DNA of 64,000 bases, from contig NZ_QTJV01000006.1 of the NCBI RefSeq assembly GCF_003412465.1, positions 372,001-436,000 on the forward strand, in the 5' to 3' direction. The notes beneath the pieces were generated by a model, which was not told where the DNA came from, made no database searches, and worked only from the letters and a program-made list of their open reading frames with translations. The position numbers and the translations under genes are program-made. Position 1 is the first letter of the stretch. Each line of letters starts with the position of its first letter. Positions 53,901-63,224 of this stretch are shown piece after piece. This DNA is from Chitinophaga silvisoli. GTDB lineage: Bacteria > Bacteroidota > Bacteroidia > Chitinophagales > Chitinophagaceae.

Positions 53901-56900
53901 CCGGAGGATCATTAAGCACATCCGGGAATATCACCGCAGGCTGGAGTGCCAATAAAACACACACCATTAATGCCGGGGCACAGAATATCACCGTAGGTGG
54001 AGACCTGCTGCTCAGCGATGGTACCACAGGTCATGCAATCAATCTGAATGTAAGTACCGGCACTATTAGCGTAGCCGGTAATGTATGGCAATCAGGTGGA
54101 GCAAATATCACTTTCTCAGGTGCTGGCGCATTGAATATTGGTGGTGATTTCAACTACAGCAGTGGTACCTTTACGGCTGCTACAGGCACCGTTATCTACA
54201 ATGGAACGGGCCCGCAATTAGTAGCAGCAGTGCCTTATAATAACCTTACTATTTCAAAAACTGCAGCAATTGCAGGCATTAATAACACCACTACCGTAGC
54301 CGGTAATTTAACCCTTACTACCAGTACCGGCACCTGTCAACTGGACCTCAATGCAAACCTTACAGTGACAGGTAATGTCAGCAACGGAGGCATCCTCAAT
54401 GCTAAAAATGCTACTCTCACTGTCGGTGGCAACTGGTCAAATACCGGCACTTTCACCCCCGGCGGCAGTACCCTTTCTTTCAATGGAACAGGCGCACAAT
54501 CTATCAGCGCCAGCACCTTCAACAATCTTACTGTCAATAAATCCAGCGGCACTGCCACATTAGGTGGTATTGCCGTAATAAATGGCAACCTGACCATAAG
54601 CAGTGGTACCCTGGACCTCAGTACTTTTAGCGCCAACAGAAGCGTAGCAGGTGGTAGCGTTACACTTGCAGCCGGGGCATCGTTGCTGGCAGCTGGTACC
54701 TTCCCTGCCAATTACAACCTGTATTCTTTTGCTGCAACAAGTACAGTGACTTACGCAGGTGCCAGTGCACAAACCGTTGCGCCACTTACTTATGGTAATC
54801 TTTCTTTTACCGGAGCAGGCACTAAAACGCTCTCCGGTATTACCATCGTAAATGGTAATATAAACAATGGTAGCGGTTCAACATTGAACGGCGCTACTAA
54901 CCTGTTAAGTATTTCCGGTAGCTGGACAAACAGCGGCACCTTTACCCCTGCTACCGGCACAGTTGCACTCTCCGGAAGTGGCCAAACCATTACCGGGGCT
55001 ACCACCTTTAACAAAGTAAGTGTAACCGGCAGCTATACAGCGAGCGGCATTAACCTTATCTTCAACGGCCCACTTGCCGTGCCCGCAGGCGGTACCTTCA
55101 CTACCGGTGCTGGTGTAATCACGCTCAACGGAGATGTGAGTATCGGAGGCAGTTTCAGCAATACCGGTACACTTGCTTTTGGTGGTACTGCCGTACAGAA
55201 CATCCTGCTTAAAAGTGCTATTACCAGCAACATCATGAGTTTCAATGGCAGCATCTCCCCTGCTTTTTACGCCAGTGCGATCCCTGGTATTGCAACACTG
55301 AATATCAATAATACTGCTGGAGTGAATCCGGTGACCGATCTGCTCGTTACTACTGCCTTAAATACCGGTGCTACAGGCAATTTCAATGGCGGATTCTTTA
55401 CCCAGGAAATCCAGGGAGGATTTACTAACAACGGCACTTATAGCAGCAGTGGCACCGTTTACTTTAATCCATCTGCTGCACAGGTTTTAACTATCAATGG
55501 GACCAGCTTTATCAGCAATGACCATGTAATTTTCGGAGGTACCAGCTCACTCAGTATCTCAGGGACACCGACTACTTTGACGCATGTTACATTTGCCAAT
55601 ACAAGCGCTGTTACACCTGCATCTAACTGGACCATTGGGGGTAATTTCATGCTGACAAGTACCGCAATTTTCAATGCAGGCAGCAACACATTTACAGTAA
55701 CCGGCGATCTGACAAGCAACGGTACACTGAATGGTAATACTTCTTTGTTTACGATGAGTGGCAACCCCGCGGGTATTGCCGGCAATCCTTTGACTACTTT
55801 TTATGACTATACTGTGTCTGGAAGCGTGTCAGCTCTGAATGACTTCAATGTATCGCACAATTTCACTAATAATAACACATTCAATTCCACACAGGGTACA
55901 GTGTTCTTTACAGGTTCTACAGCTTCGATTATACAGGGTACGGCATCACCTTACAACCTGGCGCAATTTGCTATCAGCAAAAGTACCGGTATCTCTACTA
56001 CACTTGCCGTGAATGTGACCGCGGTTGCAGATCTCCATGTCTTCAGCGGTACGCTTGATGCCAGTTCATTTACTATCACGCAGAATAACGGTTTGCTGAG
56101 TATTGAGGACAATGCATCCCTGCTTATAGGCGGCACGAATAGTTTGCCTACATTCAACGCTTACTACCTCGACACACTCAGTACTGTTAATTATAACGGC
56201 GCTACACAGGCTGTTTCTTCTGCTACCCCTTACGGGAACCTGGTGATCTCTACAGCAGGTAATAAGACAGCTTCGGCCAACCTACATGTCCTGAATAATT
56301 TCACATTGGAAAATGGCACCTTCATTCCCGGTGCATTTACTGACACGCTGGAAGGCAACTGGACAATGACCAGCGGTACATTTACAAATACAGGAAACAC
56401 CGTGCTGTTTTATGGTGTTAAAAGTCAGACCATCAGTTCAACAGGAGGCTTCAATAATATCACTGTAAATAAATCGGCTAATAACGTCACACTAGCCAGC
56501 AGCGTGTCTGCAGCAGGTGTCACCACTTTCCTAAAAGGACTTATCGTCACTGGCAGCAATTCCTATAGCATTCCCGCAGGCGGCTCCATTTCCGGAGCAG
56601 GTGCTACTACAGGATGGATCTATGGAAGATTACAAATGAACTTCGCAACAGGCACAAACGTCAGCAACCTATTCCAGATAGGTGATGCTACTAACTATAC
56701 GCCTGCCACTGTAGTAATGGCCAGTGTTACTACCAGCGGAAATCTGACAGGGATTACGCTTACACCGGATCATCCAAATATCAGCACCTCTGGACTGAAT
56801 CCTAACAGGAGTGTGAACAGGTACTGGTCATTCACTAATTCAGGTACGGTATTTACTACGCTGAATGTCACCGTCAACTGGGTGACGGCGGATGTGGATG

Positions 56901-58855
56901 CAGGTGCCTTATTCCCTTATTTCCAGGTTGGTAATTATAACGGTAGCAGCTGGACATTGCCTGCTGTCACTTCACCACTGGCGAATACAATCACCGCTAC
57001 AGGCCTTACTGGTATCGGGGATATCGCAGTTGCTGAGTTGCTCACGAATAACGTATGGACGGGCGCTGTGAGCACCAACTGGTTTAATGCAGGTAACTGG
57101 TCAGCAGGGATCGTACCGACAATTACAACAGATGCGACTATCCCTACTGCACTGACAAACTATCCGTTTATCAATACCGGTACCGCAATGACACACAATA
57201 TTATTATTCAGACAGGTGCTTCTGTAACTGTGAGCGGTGGTACTATGCAAATCAGCGGACTCATTACAAATACCGGTACTTTTACTGCCAGCAATGGCTC
57301 TATTGAAATGAACGGTAGTACTGCACAAATCATTGCAGCGGGTACTTTTGCAACGAATACAATTAATAACCTTACTGCCAATAATGCAGCGGGTGTTACG
57401 ATTGGCGGTACACTCAATATTGCAGGTGTATTGAAAGCCACGACCGGCACGCTTGCTACTGGTGGTTTTATAACCTTACTGTCCACAGCAGCACAGACGG
57501 CGCTGATCGATGGTAGCGGTGCAGGGAATGTGACCGGTAATGTGACGATGCAGCGTTACCTGCCTTCAGGGTTTGGTTATAAGTACATCAGTTCTCCGTT
57601 CCAGTCAGCAACAGTGGCCCAGATGGCAAGTGCAATTAACTTAACTGCGCCATTCCCGACTTTCTATAGTTATGAGGAGAACCGCTCCTACTCAGGTTGG
57701 ACGACATATACAACAGTGACTAATCCATTAATACAAATGGCAGGGTATGCAGCAAATTTTGGTAGTGGTACGGCTGCAACTACTTTCAGTCTGACCGGAG
57801 CGGTGAATAATGGGCTGATTACTTCACCAACATTTACAAACAATAATCAACCATATACACTTGGATTTAACCTGGCAGGGAATCCCTATCCCTCGCCGGT
57901 GGATTGGAATGCTGCGGGCGGATGGACAAAGACCAATATTGATGATGCTATCTATTATTTCAATGCGGGAACGACGAATCAGTATACCGGTACATATAGT
58001 TCCTATATCAATGGGGTTTCAAGTGATGGGGTAGCAACCAATATCATTGCCGCCATGCAGGGATTTTTTGTGCATGTAACAAATGGTAGTTTTCCGGTGA
58101 CGGCAACCTTTGCCGTGAATAATACTGCCAGGGTGAATAATCTTACGCCCAATTATCACAAGGATGCACCGTCGACGGTGCCATTGCTGCGTTTGAGTGC
58201 TGGTTTTACGGATGAAGGATTGGGAGAAGATGCCGCTGTGATTTATTTTGATCATAGTGCTGTGACGGATTTTGATCTTACCCTGGATGCCTTAAAGCTG
58301 ATGAATACAGATGAGAATGTGCCGAATTTGTTTATGCGGGCGACCGATACAAACAGGTTGTCCATTTATTCATTGCCTTATTTGCTGGATACGGCTTTCG
58401 TAATCCCACTGGGCTTGTATACGAAAAAGACAGGAATACTGACATTCCGTACGCAGGATTTATTGCGAATGCCTGCTGGATGGCATGTTTATTTGAAAGA
58501 CGGTAACACTTCCCTGAGGGAATTGTTGCAGGAATCGAAATATAAAGTGCAGGTGAAAGCGGGGGATGATGATACAAGGTTTTCATTGGTGTTTAGTCCG
58601 GTGGCGATAGAGACGGATGGTGCTGGCGTGAATGAGTTTAAGGCATATAGTGCCTATGGGAAGATTTTTGTGAGTTTGCCCGAAGATGGACAGCTCGCGG
58701 TGACAAACATGGCGGGCCAGGTGATGTTTCAGCAGAAGATGACGGGCACTGGTATGAAGGAGTTAAATGCAGCGTTTAGTAGCGGCATCTATGTGGTAAG
58801 TTTTTATTCGGGAAAAGGGTTGAAGACGAAAAAAGTGTTTGTGGCGCATCAGTAA
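50939..58855 (+). CDS. Giant repeat surface protein with T9SS type A sorting domain
   Basis: A 2638-residue exported protein: a signal peptide (LLIVTFCLFVPLSIMGQ), then thousands of residues of Thr/Ser/Gly/Asn-rich beta-strand repeats with a recurring FNNLTI/YGNLTI word (at least eleven copies), as in parallel beta-helix adhesins. Three Trp-rich modules of the form WxG.v.T.W...gNW recur at about residues 12, 917 and 2038 (e.g. WTGAVSTNWFNAGNWSAG). The C-terminus is a T9SS type A sorting domain (LAVTNMAGQVMF, then SGIYVVSFYSGKGLKTKKVF). It is secreted across the outer membrane by T9SS and attached to the surface. The ATG at 50939 is chosen over an upstream TTG. It sits between chaperone and usher-like genes. 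Confidence 0.9.
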   Translation: MQKIKQFSYLLIVTFCLFVPLSIMGQTSWKGTVNTSWNESGNWTAGIPTATSTVVIGDANFTGSFQPTVNMPASCKSLTITSGTLTQNKSLYVGGNLTINTGATLAHNTGPLTVSGNFIRSGTYTATTGATVLLSGLTSTITGTTTFNNLTILAGSNVSISNNITVNNTLTVNGTFTPLENTTPYLVSGTGNLNVGANGTLKVNAATFGANYALTGAITLAAGSTVEYSANTIAQSISATHSYSTLKISGSTVKTLLGNLNALNSTTAYTGKIDVSAGTLDLSTFTANRGTTVAGGWLHVGNGATLRIGGTNTLPANFASTQLELNSTVEYYGSSQTVAATTYGNLTLSTAGSTKVTTATPTTVNGDLTIAASVTFTPAANMTINGATNINGIMNGGTFTYTLNGNWANAGTFTGNTSTVILNGNGNTLTGTGTNNFNNLTIGTGNVTAAANTAINVGGNLVSNGTFTHSSGGTVTLSGATSTISGSGITFDNLTISGTVSASSNFAMTGNLVVNGTFTGSSNILTMTGTSKTISGTGTSTFSTLFVQGSVTATNNFTIANALDVSGSLSTTNTTTFTGSSTVSGTPNLNNVTVSGTSLQLAANTVLGIAGTLTLTGTLNVTGTIPNTISFNGTGAQSIPGGTYNNLTIAGGNTKTAGGALTVNGDLNIASGGTFSAGTFTHAVSGNWVNTGTFTPGTGTISLTGNTNTTISGAAATTITFYHLTLNKTNQTNTVTLANNVTINGTPTLTTGIIYTGSNVLTFAGSERTTLGTGIVLGTITRLYNSVLSLTTSYFESPFTSLSGVTTVLGGSLTVTATKAPVTSFTAGASVNRTYSFSASGVSLGLLPTLSLHYEDIELNGNNENTMQIYSSTTGSGTWSALGKSSNSSTSNYVSYTNIAILASGYSATFADVAPVVRWVGGTSTDWNTASNWSVVGGGTARVPLATDVADLGSVAFTNQPTISNTVSVRAVYFGSASTNPVTLTIASGGSLSTSGNITAGWSANKTHTINAGAQNITVGGDLLLSDGTTGHAINLNVSTGTISVAGNVWQSGGANITFSGAGALNIGGDFNYSSGTFTAATGTVIYNGTGPQLVAAVPYNNLTISKTAAIAGINNTTTVAGNLTLTTSTGTCQLDLNANLTVTGNVSNGGILNAKNATLTVGGNWSNTGTFTPGGSTLSFNGTGAQSISASTFNNLTVNKSSGTATLGGIAVINGNLTISSGTLDLSTFSANRSVAGGSVTLAAGASLLAAGTFPANYNLYSFAATSTVTYAGASAQTVAPLTYGNLSFTGAGTKTLSGITIVNGNINNGSGSTLNGATNLLSISGSWTNSGTFTPATGTVALSGSGQTITGATTFNKVSVTGSYTASGINLIFNGPLAVPAGGTFTTGAGVITLNGDVSIGGSFSNTGTLAFGGTAVQNILLKSAITSNIMSFNGSISPAFYASAIPGIATLNINNTAGVNPVTDLLVTTALNTGATGNFNGGFFTQEIQGGFTNNGTYSSSGTVYFNPSAAQVLTINGTSFISNDHVIFGGTSSLSISGTPTTLTHVTFANTSAVTPASNWTIGGNFMLTSTAIFNAGSNTFTVTGDLTSNGTLNGNTSLFTMSGNPAGIAGNPLTTFYDYTVSGSVSALNDFNVSHNFTNNNTFNSTQGTVFFTGSTASIIQGTASPYNLAQFAISKSTGISTTLAVNVTAVADLHVFSGTLDASSFTITQNNGLLSIEDNASLLIGGTNSLPTFNAYYLDTLSTVNYNGATQAVSSATPYGNLVISTAGNKTASANLHVLNNFTLENGTFIPGAFTDTLEGNWTMTSGTFTNTGNTVLFYGVKSQTISSTGGFNNITVNKSANNVTLASSVSAAGVTTFLKGLIVTGSNSYSIPAGGSISGAGATTGWIYGRLQMNFATGTNVSNLFQIGDATNYTPATVVMASVTTSGNLTGITLTPDHPNISTSGLNPNRSVNRYWSFTNSGTVFTTLNVTVNWVTADVDAGALFPYFQVGNYNGSSWTLPAVTSPLANTITATGLTGIGDIAVAELLTNNVWTGAVSTNWFNAGNWSAGIVPTITTDATIPTALTNYPFINTGTAMTHNIIIQTGASVTVSGGTMQISGLITNTGTFTASNGSIEMNGSTAQIIAAGTFATNTINNLTANNAAGVTIGGTLNIAGVLKATTGTLATGGFITLLSTAAQTALIDGSGAGNVTGNVTMQRYLPSGFGYKYISSPFQSATVAQMASAINLTAPFPTFYSYEENRSYSGWTTYTTVTNPLIQMAGYAANFGSGTAATTFSLTGAVNNGLITSPTFTNNNQPYTLGFNLAGNPYPSPVDWNAAGGWTKTNIDDAIYYFNAGTTNQYTGTYSSYINGVSSDGVATNIIAAMQGFFVHVTNGSFPVTATFAVNNTARVNNLTPNYHKDAPSTVPLLRLSAGFTDEGLGEDAAVIYFDHSAVTDFDLTLDALKLMNTDENVPNLFMRATDTNRLSIYSLPYLLDTAFVIPLGLYTKKTGILTFRTQDLLRMPAGWHVYLKDGNTSLRELLQESKYKVQVKAGDDDTRFSLVFSPVAIETDGAGVNEFKAYSAYGKIFVSLPEDGQLAVTNMAGQVMFQQKMTGTGMKELNAAFSSGIYVVSFYSGKGLKTKKVFVAHQ

Positions 58856-58859
58856 TGAC

Positions 58860-59357
58860 ATGAAAGTACCTGTTCATACCATATTACTCATTTTCGGTTT
58901 ACTGGCCTGGCGACCAGCGCAGGCGCAACAGCCTCCACCAAGACCTATCTCGATCTTTGTAAATCCTGCGCAGGGTTTACGGTTCGGGGCATTTACACTG
59001 GGTACAACGGGAGGAACTGTTGCTGTCGCTGCAAGTGGCGCAAGAACGAGTACGGGGGATGTAGTATTGTTACAACTGGGGTACACATTTGCGCCAGCGG
59101 TTTTTGAAGTAGATGCAAATCCTGGAACACTGATACAGATTGTGAATGGCCCATCTACTGTCCTGACAGGCAGTAACGGAGGTACACTGTTGCTGACTAT
59201 TGGTAGTTCCAGTACAGGTACGCCATTTATTGCTACAGCGACTCCGCCGGCGAGAACGCTGGTGAGGATAGGCGGTACGCTTACAGTAGGGAACCTGCTG
59301 AGTAACCCGGCAGGACAGTATAGCGGGATGTTCAATGTGACTTTTATACAGGAATGA
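58860..59357 (+). CDS. Second DUF4402 domain secreted protein
   Basis: A 165-residue exported protein (signal peptide ending RPAQAQ). The mature part matches DUF4402: ISIFVNPAQGLRFGAFTLG, then VAVAASGARTSTGDVVLL and a C-terminal RIGGTLTVGNLLSN, GMFNVTFI. It differs strongly from the first DUF4402 protein, suggesting a minor or tip subunit. The ATG at 58860 lies 4 bp after the giant gene stop. Its own stop overlaps the usher-like gene start as ATGA, so translation of the two is coupled. Confidence 0.8.
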   Translation: MKVPVHTILLIFGLLAWRPAQAQQPPPRPISIFVNPAQGLRFGAFTLGTTGGTVAVAASGARTSTGDVVLLQLGYTFAPAVFEVDANPGTLIQIVNGPSTVLTGSNGGTLLLTIGSSSTGTPFIATATPPARTLVRIGGTLTVGNLLSNPAGQYSGMFNVTFIQE

Positions 59358-62077
59358 TTTTGAAGAACCATGCAAATATTATTACCCATTGTATGTCTGC
59401 TTACAGGCATATGTGGAACTGTTTGCTGTTACCGTCACGGGCATTTTGTGACAAAAAAATAAATTCCGGTTCAAAGAAAAACACGCCTACCCTCAAACGC
59501 ATTGGGCTGTGCCTCCTTTTATTACTCACCTCCTTATCTCTCAAAGCTGCCGGCCCTGATCGTGAAGATGATGATGATTTCGATTATGAAGAAATTTCCA
59601 TCACCTTTGTCGTAAAAGATATGGGTGGCGTGGAAATGCCCGCACTCATTCACAACGATACCGTCTACCTGCCAGTATCTACCCTTTTCAATTACCTGAA
59701 GATCCGCAACATCCCTTCCGAAGGACTCGATTCTATTTCCGGATTCTTCATCCACCAGGACTCTACCTACCTCATTGACAGGGCTCATAAACTCATCAAC
59801 TATAAAAACAAAACTTACCATCTCCAGCACCAGAGTCTTGTCAGGGTGGCGGATGAACTATACCTGCGTTCGGACATCTTCGGACAGGTATTTGGCCTGA
59901 CCTGCAGATTTAACTTCAGGAATCTTGCCATTAACATGGAACCTAAAGTGGAATTGCCGGCCATCCGGGAATTACGCCAGGAACTAATGCGGCAAAATAT
60001 CGGCAAACTCAAAGGGAATATGGTCGCCGATACAAACGTTGCCCGAACCTATCCTCTATTCCATTTTGGCATGGCAGATTGGGCAGTCATTGCTACGCAA
60101 AGAACTCCCGGCAATTCTGACACCCGCCTCAACCTCTCGCTGGGAGGTATTCTTGCAGGTGGGGAGGCAATCGTCTCATTGAACTATAATAACTTTTCAC
60201 AACAAAACAGAACCACCATCTCTCATGACAGTGATTATATCCGGCCATTGGATGAACGTCAGCAATTCTATCGGTGGCGGTATGCAAATAATGATCATGC
60301 TGCACTGAGACAGGTTATCGCAGGCAAGATTTATGCACAGTCAGTTGCGTCTATTTTCTCCCCGGTAGTCGGTGTTACATTGACCAATACGCCGACCGGC
60401 ATTCGTCGTGCTTATGGCACTTATACCCTCAGTAATTTCACGGAGCCTAACTGGACAGTGGAATTATATGTAAACGGTGCATTGGTGGATTACACCAAAG
60501 CAGATCCGGCGGGATTCTTTACATTCCAGGTACCGCTGGTATATGGGAATACCCAGGTGACGCTTCGATATTATGGACCATGGGGCGAAGAAAGATATAA
60601 GGATGAAAATATCATTGTGCCATTCAACTTCCTGCCTTATCATGAATTCGAATATTCTGCCAGCGGGGGAATGGTACAGGATACAGGGCATAGCCAGTTT
60701 GCGCATATCCAGGGGAATTATGGCCTTACAAGACAGATTACAATCGGCGGGGGCTTTGAGTATCTTTCCTCTGTGAGTACGGGAAAACACATGCCTTTTG
60801 CAAATGTGTCTATGCTGATTGCTAAAGGACTATTGTTTACCGCAGACTATACCTACAATGTGCGGGGAAGAGGGATCCTTACCTATCGTCACCACTCCGG
60901 CTTAGAACTGGAGGCGGATTATATCAGGTATAAAGAGGGCCAGAAGGCTATAAATTTCAATTACCTGGAGGAGCATCGATTCATTGTATCAAAGCCTGTT
61001 ACCTTTAAAAATATGGCCGCTTATACACGATTAACACTGGACCATATTTTATTGCCGGGAAATATCAATTATACAACTGCCGAATGGATGGTTTCGGGAG
61101 CAATTAAACAGGTGGGGACCAACCTGACCACTTACGGCATCTTCCTGGGGAATACGCATAAATACGTTTACAGTAATCTCGCCCTTACTTTCCGCCTACC
61201 ATCCAACATTGTTTTTTTACCACAGGTGCAGTATAGTTATACTGATAAAAGTATCAGTTACTACAGAGCGGAGTTAGGAAAATATCTTTCCAGCAGGGGG
61301 TATGTGAACCTTACCTATGAGCAGAATAATGAGAGTCATGTAACGAATATCGGGCTTGGGCTGAGATGGGATTTCAGGGGAGCGCAGACAGCGGTGAATG
61401 CATGGCGGGGAGGCGGTGTAAGTACTTTCGTGGAGTCTGCAAGGGGAAGTTTTATTTACGATCGTCCTGCCAGGTATGCAAACTTTAATAACCGGGTGAA
61501 TGTGGGAACTGGTGGAGTGACATTGGTGCCTTTCCTTGATTTGAATAATAACGGGCAACGGGATAAGGGAGAGCCAAAAGTAGAAGGTGTGAAAATTGGG
61601 GTGCAATATGGAAACGTGATTTATAGTAAGCGGGATTCTATCATAATGGTGACTAGTCTGGAGCCGTTTGTGAATTATCTGGTGAAGATAGATCCGAATA
61701 GCCTGCCGAATATTGCCTGGAGGATTAAGGACCAGACTTATAGTATTGCGATTGATCCGAACAAGTTGAAGATGGTGGAGATACCCGTATACATTGTCGG
61801 AGAGATTTCAGGCAGGGTGTATCTGAATAATGCACCCCAGGGAAGGGTGCTGGTGATTATCAGGGATAAGAAGGGGACGATGGTGGCGAGGGCCCTGACC
61901 GAGAATGACGGAACCTATGATTATATAGGCTTACCACCGGGTGATTATACGGCGAGTGTGGATCAGGGGCAGTTAAAGAAGATACGGAAGAAGGCCACGC
62001 CGGGGACATTGGCTTTTACGATCCGGCCGGTGAGGGATGGGGATGTGGTCGAGAAATTAGATTTCCATATTGAGTAA
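59354..62077 (+). CDS. Usher-like outer-membrane protein
   Basis: A 907-residue protein with an ATGA overlap to the preceding DUF4402 gene. After a long leader a signal peptide is visible (IGLCLLLLLTSLSLKAAG). An N-terminal domain (MPALIHNDTVYLPVSTLFNY) resembles periplasmic stalk/usher N-domains. The core looks like a fimbrial usher barrel: RRAYGTYTLSNFTEPNWTVE, LYVNGALVDYTKADPAGFFT, VTLRYYGPWGEERY, NFLPYHEFEYSASGG and many amphipathic strands. The C-terminus has SdrD B-like (FLDLNNNGQRDKGEP) and carboxypeptidase-regulatory-like (ISGRVYLNNAPQGRVL) beta domains. It would assemble and export DUF4402 subunits. The start may be internal (ATG 59393 or 59411). Confidence 0.75.
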   Translation: MILKNHANIITHCMSAYRHMWNCLLLPSRAFCDKKINSGSKKNTPTLKRIGLCLLLLLTSLSLKAAGPDREDDDDFDYEEISITFVVKDMGGVEMPALIHNDTVYLPVSTLFNYLKIRNIPSEGLDSISGFFIHQDSTYLIDRAHKLINYKNKTYHLQHQSLVRVADELYLRSDIFGQVFGLTCRFNFRNLAINMEPKVELPAIRELRQELMRQNIGKLKGNMVADTNVARTYPLFHFGMADWAVIATQRTPGNSDTRLNLSLGGILAGGEAIVSLNYNNFSQQNRTTISHDSDYIRPLDERQQFYRWRYANNDHAALRQVIAGKIYAQSVASIFSPVVGVTLTNTPTGIRRAYGTYTLSNFTEPNWTVELYVNGALVDYTKADPAGFFTFQVPLVYGNTQVTLRYYGPWGEERYKDENIIVPFNFLPYHEFEYSASGGMVQDTGHSQFAHIQGNYGLTRQITIGGGFEYLSSVSTGKHMPFANVSMLIAKGLLFTADYTYNVRGRGILTYRHHSGLELEADYIRYKEGQKAINFNYLEEHRFIVSKPVTFKNMAAYTRLTLDHILLPGNINYTTAEWMVSGAIKQVGTNLTTYGIFLGNTHKYVYSNLALTFRLPSNIVFLPQVQYSYTDKSISYYRAELGKYLSSRGYVNLTYEQNNESHVTNIGLGLRWDFRGAQTAVNAWRGGGVSTFVESARGSFIYDRPARYANFNNRVNVGTGGVTLVPFLDLNNNGQRDKGEPKVEGVKIGVQYGNVIYSKRDSIIMVTSLEPFVNYLVKIDPNSLPNIAWRIKDQTYSIAIDPNKLKMVEIPVYIVGEISGRVYLNNAPQGRVLVIIRDKKGTMVARALTENDGTYDYIGLPPGDYTASVDQGQLKKIRKKATPGTLAFTIRPVRDGDVVEKLDFHIE

Positions 62078-62084
62078 AAAGCGA

Positions 62085-62114
62085 AGAGACAATTGAGTTA
62101 ATTCAATTGCCTCT
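62085..62114. terminator. Terminator between convergent genes
   Basis: Stem arms AGAGACAATTGA and TCAATTGCCTCT (one mismatch) with a 6-nt loop, 8 bp after the usher-like stop. No clear T run on either strand, but it is the only hairpin in the convergent gap. Confidence 0.65.
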
Positions 62115-62140
62115 TCCGGAAAAATATACATACTATAATG

Positions 62141-63112
62141 TTAAATCGCCTTTACCTTCTCCCACATCTCCTCATTCACAGGCACTCCATCCCTCAAATT
62201 CTCCAATCTCGTCCTATACGTATTCTCCCCAGGAAAACTAATCTCCTGCGGACTCTCTGATTTAGTATACTCCAAAATCCCGGCTATCAAATTTTCATGC
62301 AGATCAGGTTTGTGGATCGCAATAAAACACTGCGACACCCCAAACTCCTTCCCACTGGCAGTAATCTGTTCCACAGTACGGCCTCCCGTCAAAGCCGCCA
62401 GCAATACATCCAGCATCAGCGCTAAACCGGATCCTTTCCATAAACCAATAGGCAATGCTCTCTTCGTCTTCCTAATCTCTGCAGGATCGCGGGTAAGTTC
62501 ACCTTTGCTATCAAAGCCTCCTTCAAACGGGAGTTGTTTTTGCTTCAGTTCATATTCCTGCATCTTGCCATAGGAATATTGAGACATCGCCATGTCCAAT
62601 ACAATGGGATGCTCTGGTCGGGGCACTGCAATGACCAAGGGATTATTGCCAAGACGGGGGAAGGTACCACCCCATGGAGGCATGCTACCCATAGCGTTTG
62701 TAAAACAGATCCCGATGCAATCTGCCTGGGCCGCCTGCCAGCCATAAGTGCCACCGCGCATCCAGTGGTTGGTATTCCGGATGCCAACGATGCCTACCCC
62801 ATATTGCTTAGCCAGTTCGATTGCACGGTCCATACATACGGTAGCGTTGAACATACCGGGACCATTATAGCCTTCCCATGTTTCGATGAGGCCGTGTTTT
62901 TCCGCCATTTCAGGGATAGCATTGGGGTCTACAAGGCCATCTTTTATTAATTGCGCAAATACAGGGAAACGGTTTAGACCGTGAGAATAAACTCCGTCAC
63001 GGCTGTTATCAGCAAAGATGCCGGCAACGATATCCGCTTTTGCAGAGTCAAATCCAAGGTCTATTAATTTCTCTTTAAAAACGCCCTTCAGTTCTTCGTA
63101 TTTAACTCTCAT
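62141..63112 (-). CDS. yiaK: 3-dehydro-L-gulonate 2-dehydrogenase-like oxidoreductase (Ldh2 family)
   Basis: A 323-residue NAD(P)-dependent dehydrogenase of the malate/L-lactate (Ldh2) family. It tracks E. coli YiaK (3-dehydro-L-gulonate 2-dehydrogenase): SRDGVYSHGLNRFPVF, RNTNHWMRGGTYGWQAAQAD, CFTNAMGSMPPWGGTFPRLG, QLPFEGGFDSKGELTRDPAEI and LPIGLWKGSGLALMLDVL. YiaK catalyses a step in 2,3-diketo-L-gulonate metabolism. Whether that substrate is used here is unproven; no other gene of that pathway is in the window. Confidence 0.85.
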   Translation of the reverse strand: MRVKYEELKGVFKEKLIDLGFDSAKADIVAGIFADNSRDGVYSHGLNRFPVFAQLIKDGLVDPNAIPEMAEKHGLIETWEGYNGPGMFNATVCMDRAIELAKQYGVGIVGIRNTNHWMRGGTYGWQAAQADCIGICFTNAMGSMPPWGGTFPRLGNNPLVIAVPRPEHPIVLDMAMSQYSYGKMQEYELKQKQLPFEGGFDSKGELTRDPAEIRKTKRALPIGLWKGSGLALMLDVLLAALTGGRTVEQITASGKEFGVSQCFIAIHKPDLHENLIAGILEYTKSESPQEISFPGENTYRTRLENLRDGVPVNEEMWEKVKAI

Positions 63113-63224
63113 GTTATAATTTTATTCGAATTTGAAATCTTTAAAGAGATATTTCTGACAATAACCGGCAGTAGGCTCAAAAAAGAATCCCTACTTTGTT
63201 TGAATACCAATAATCAAAGCTCTT

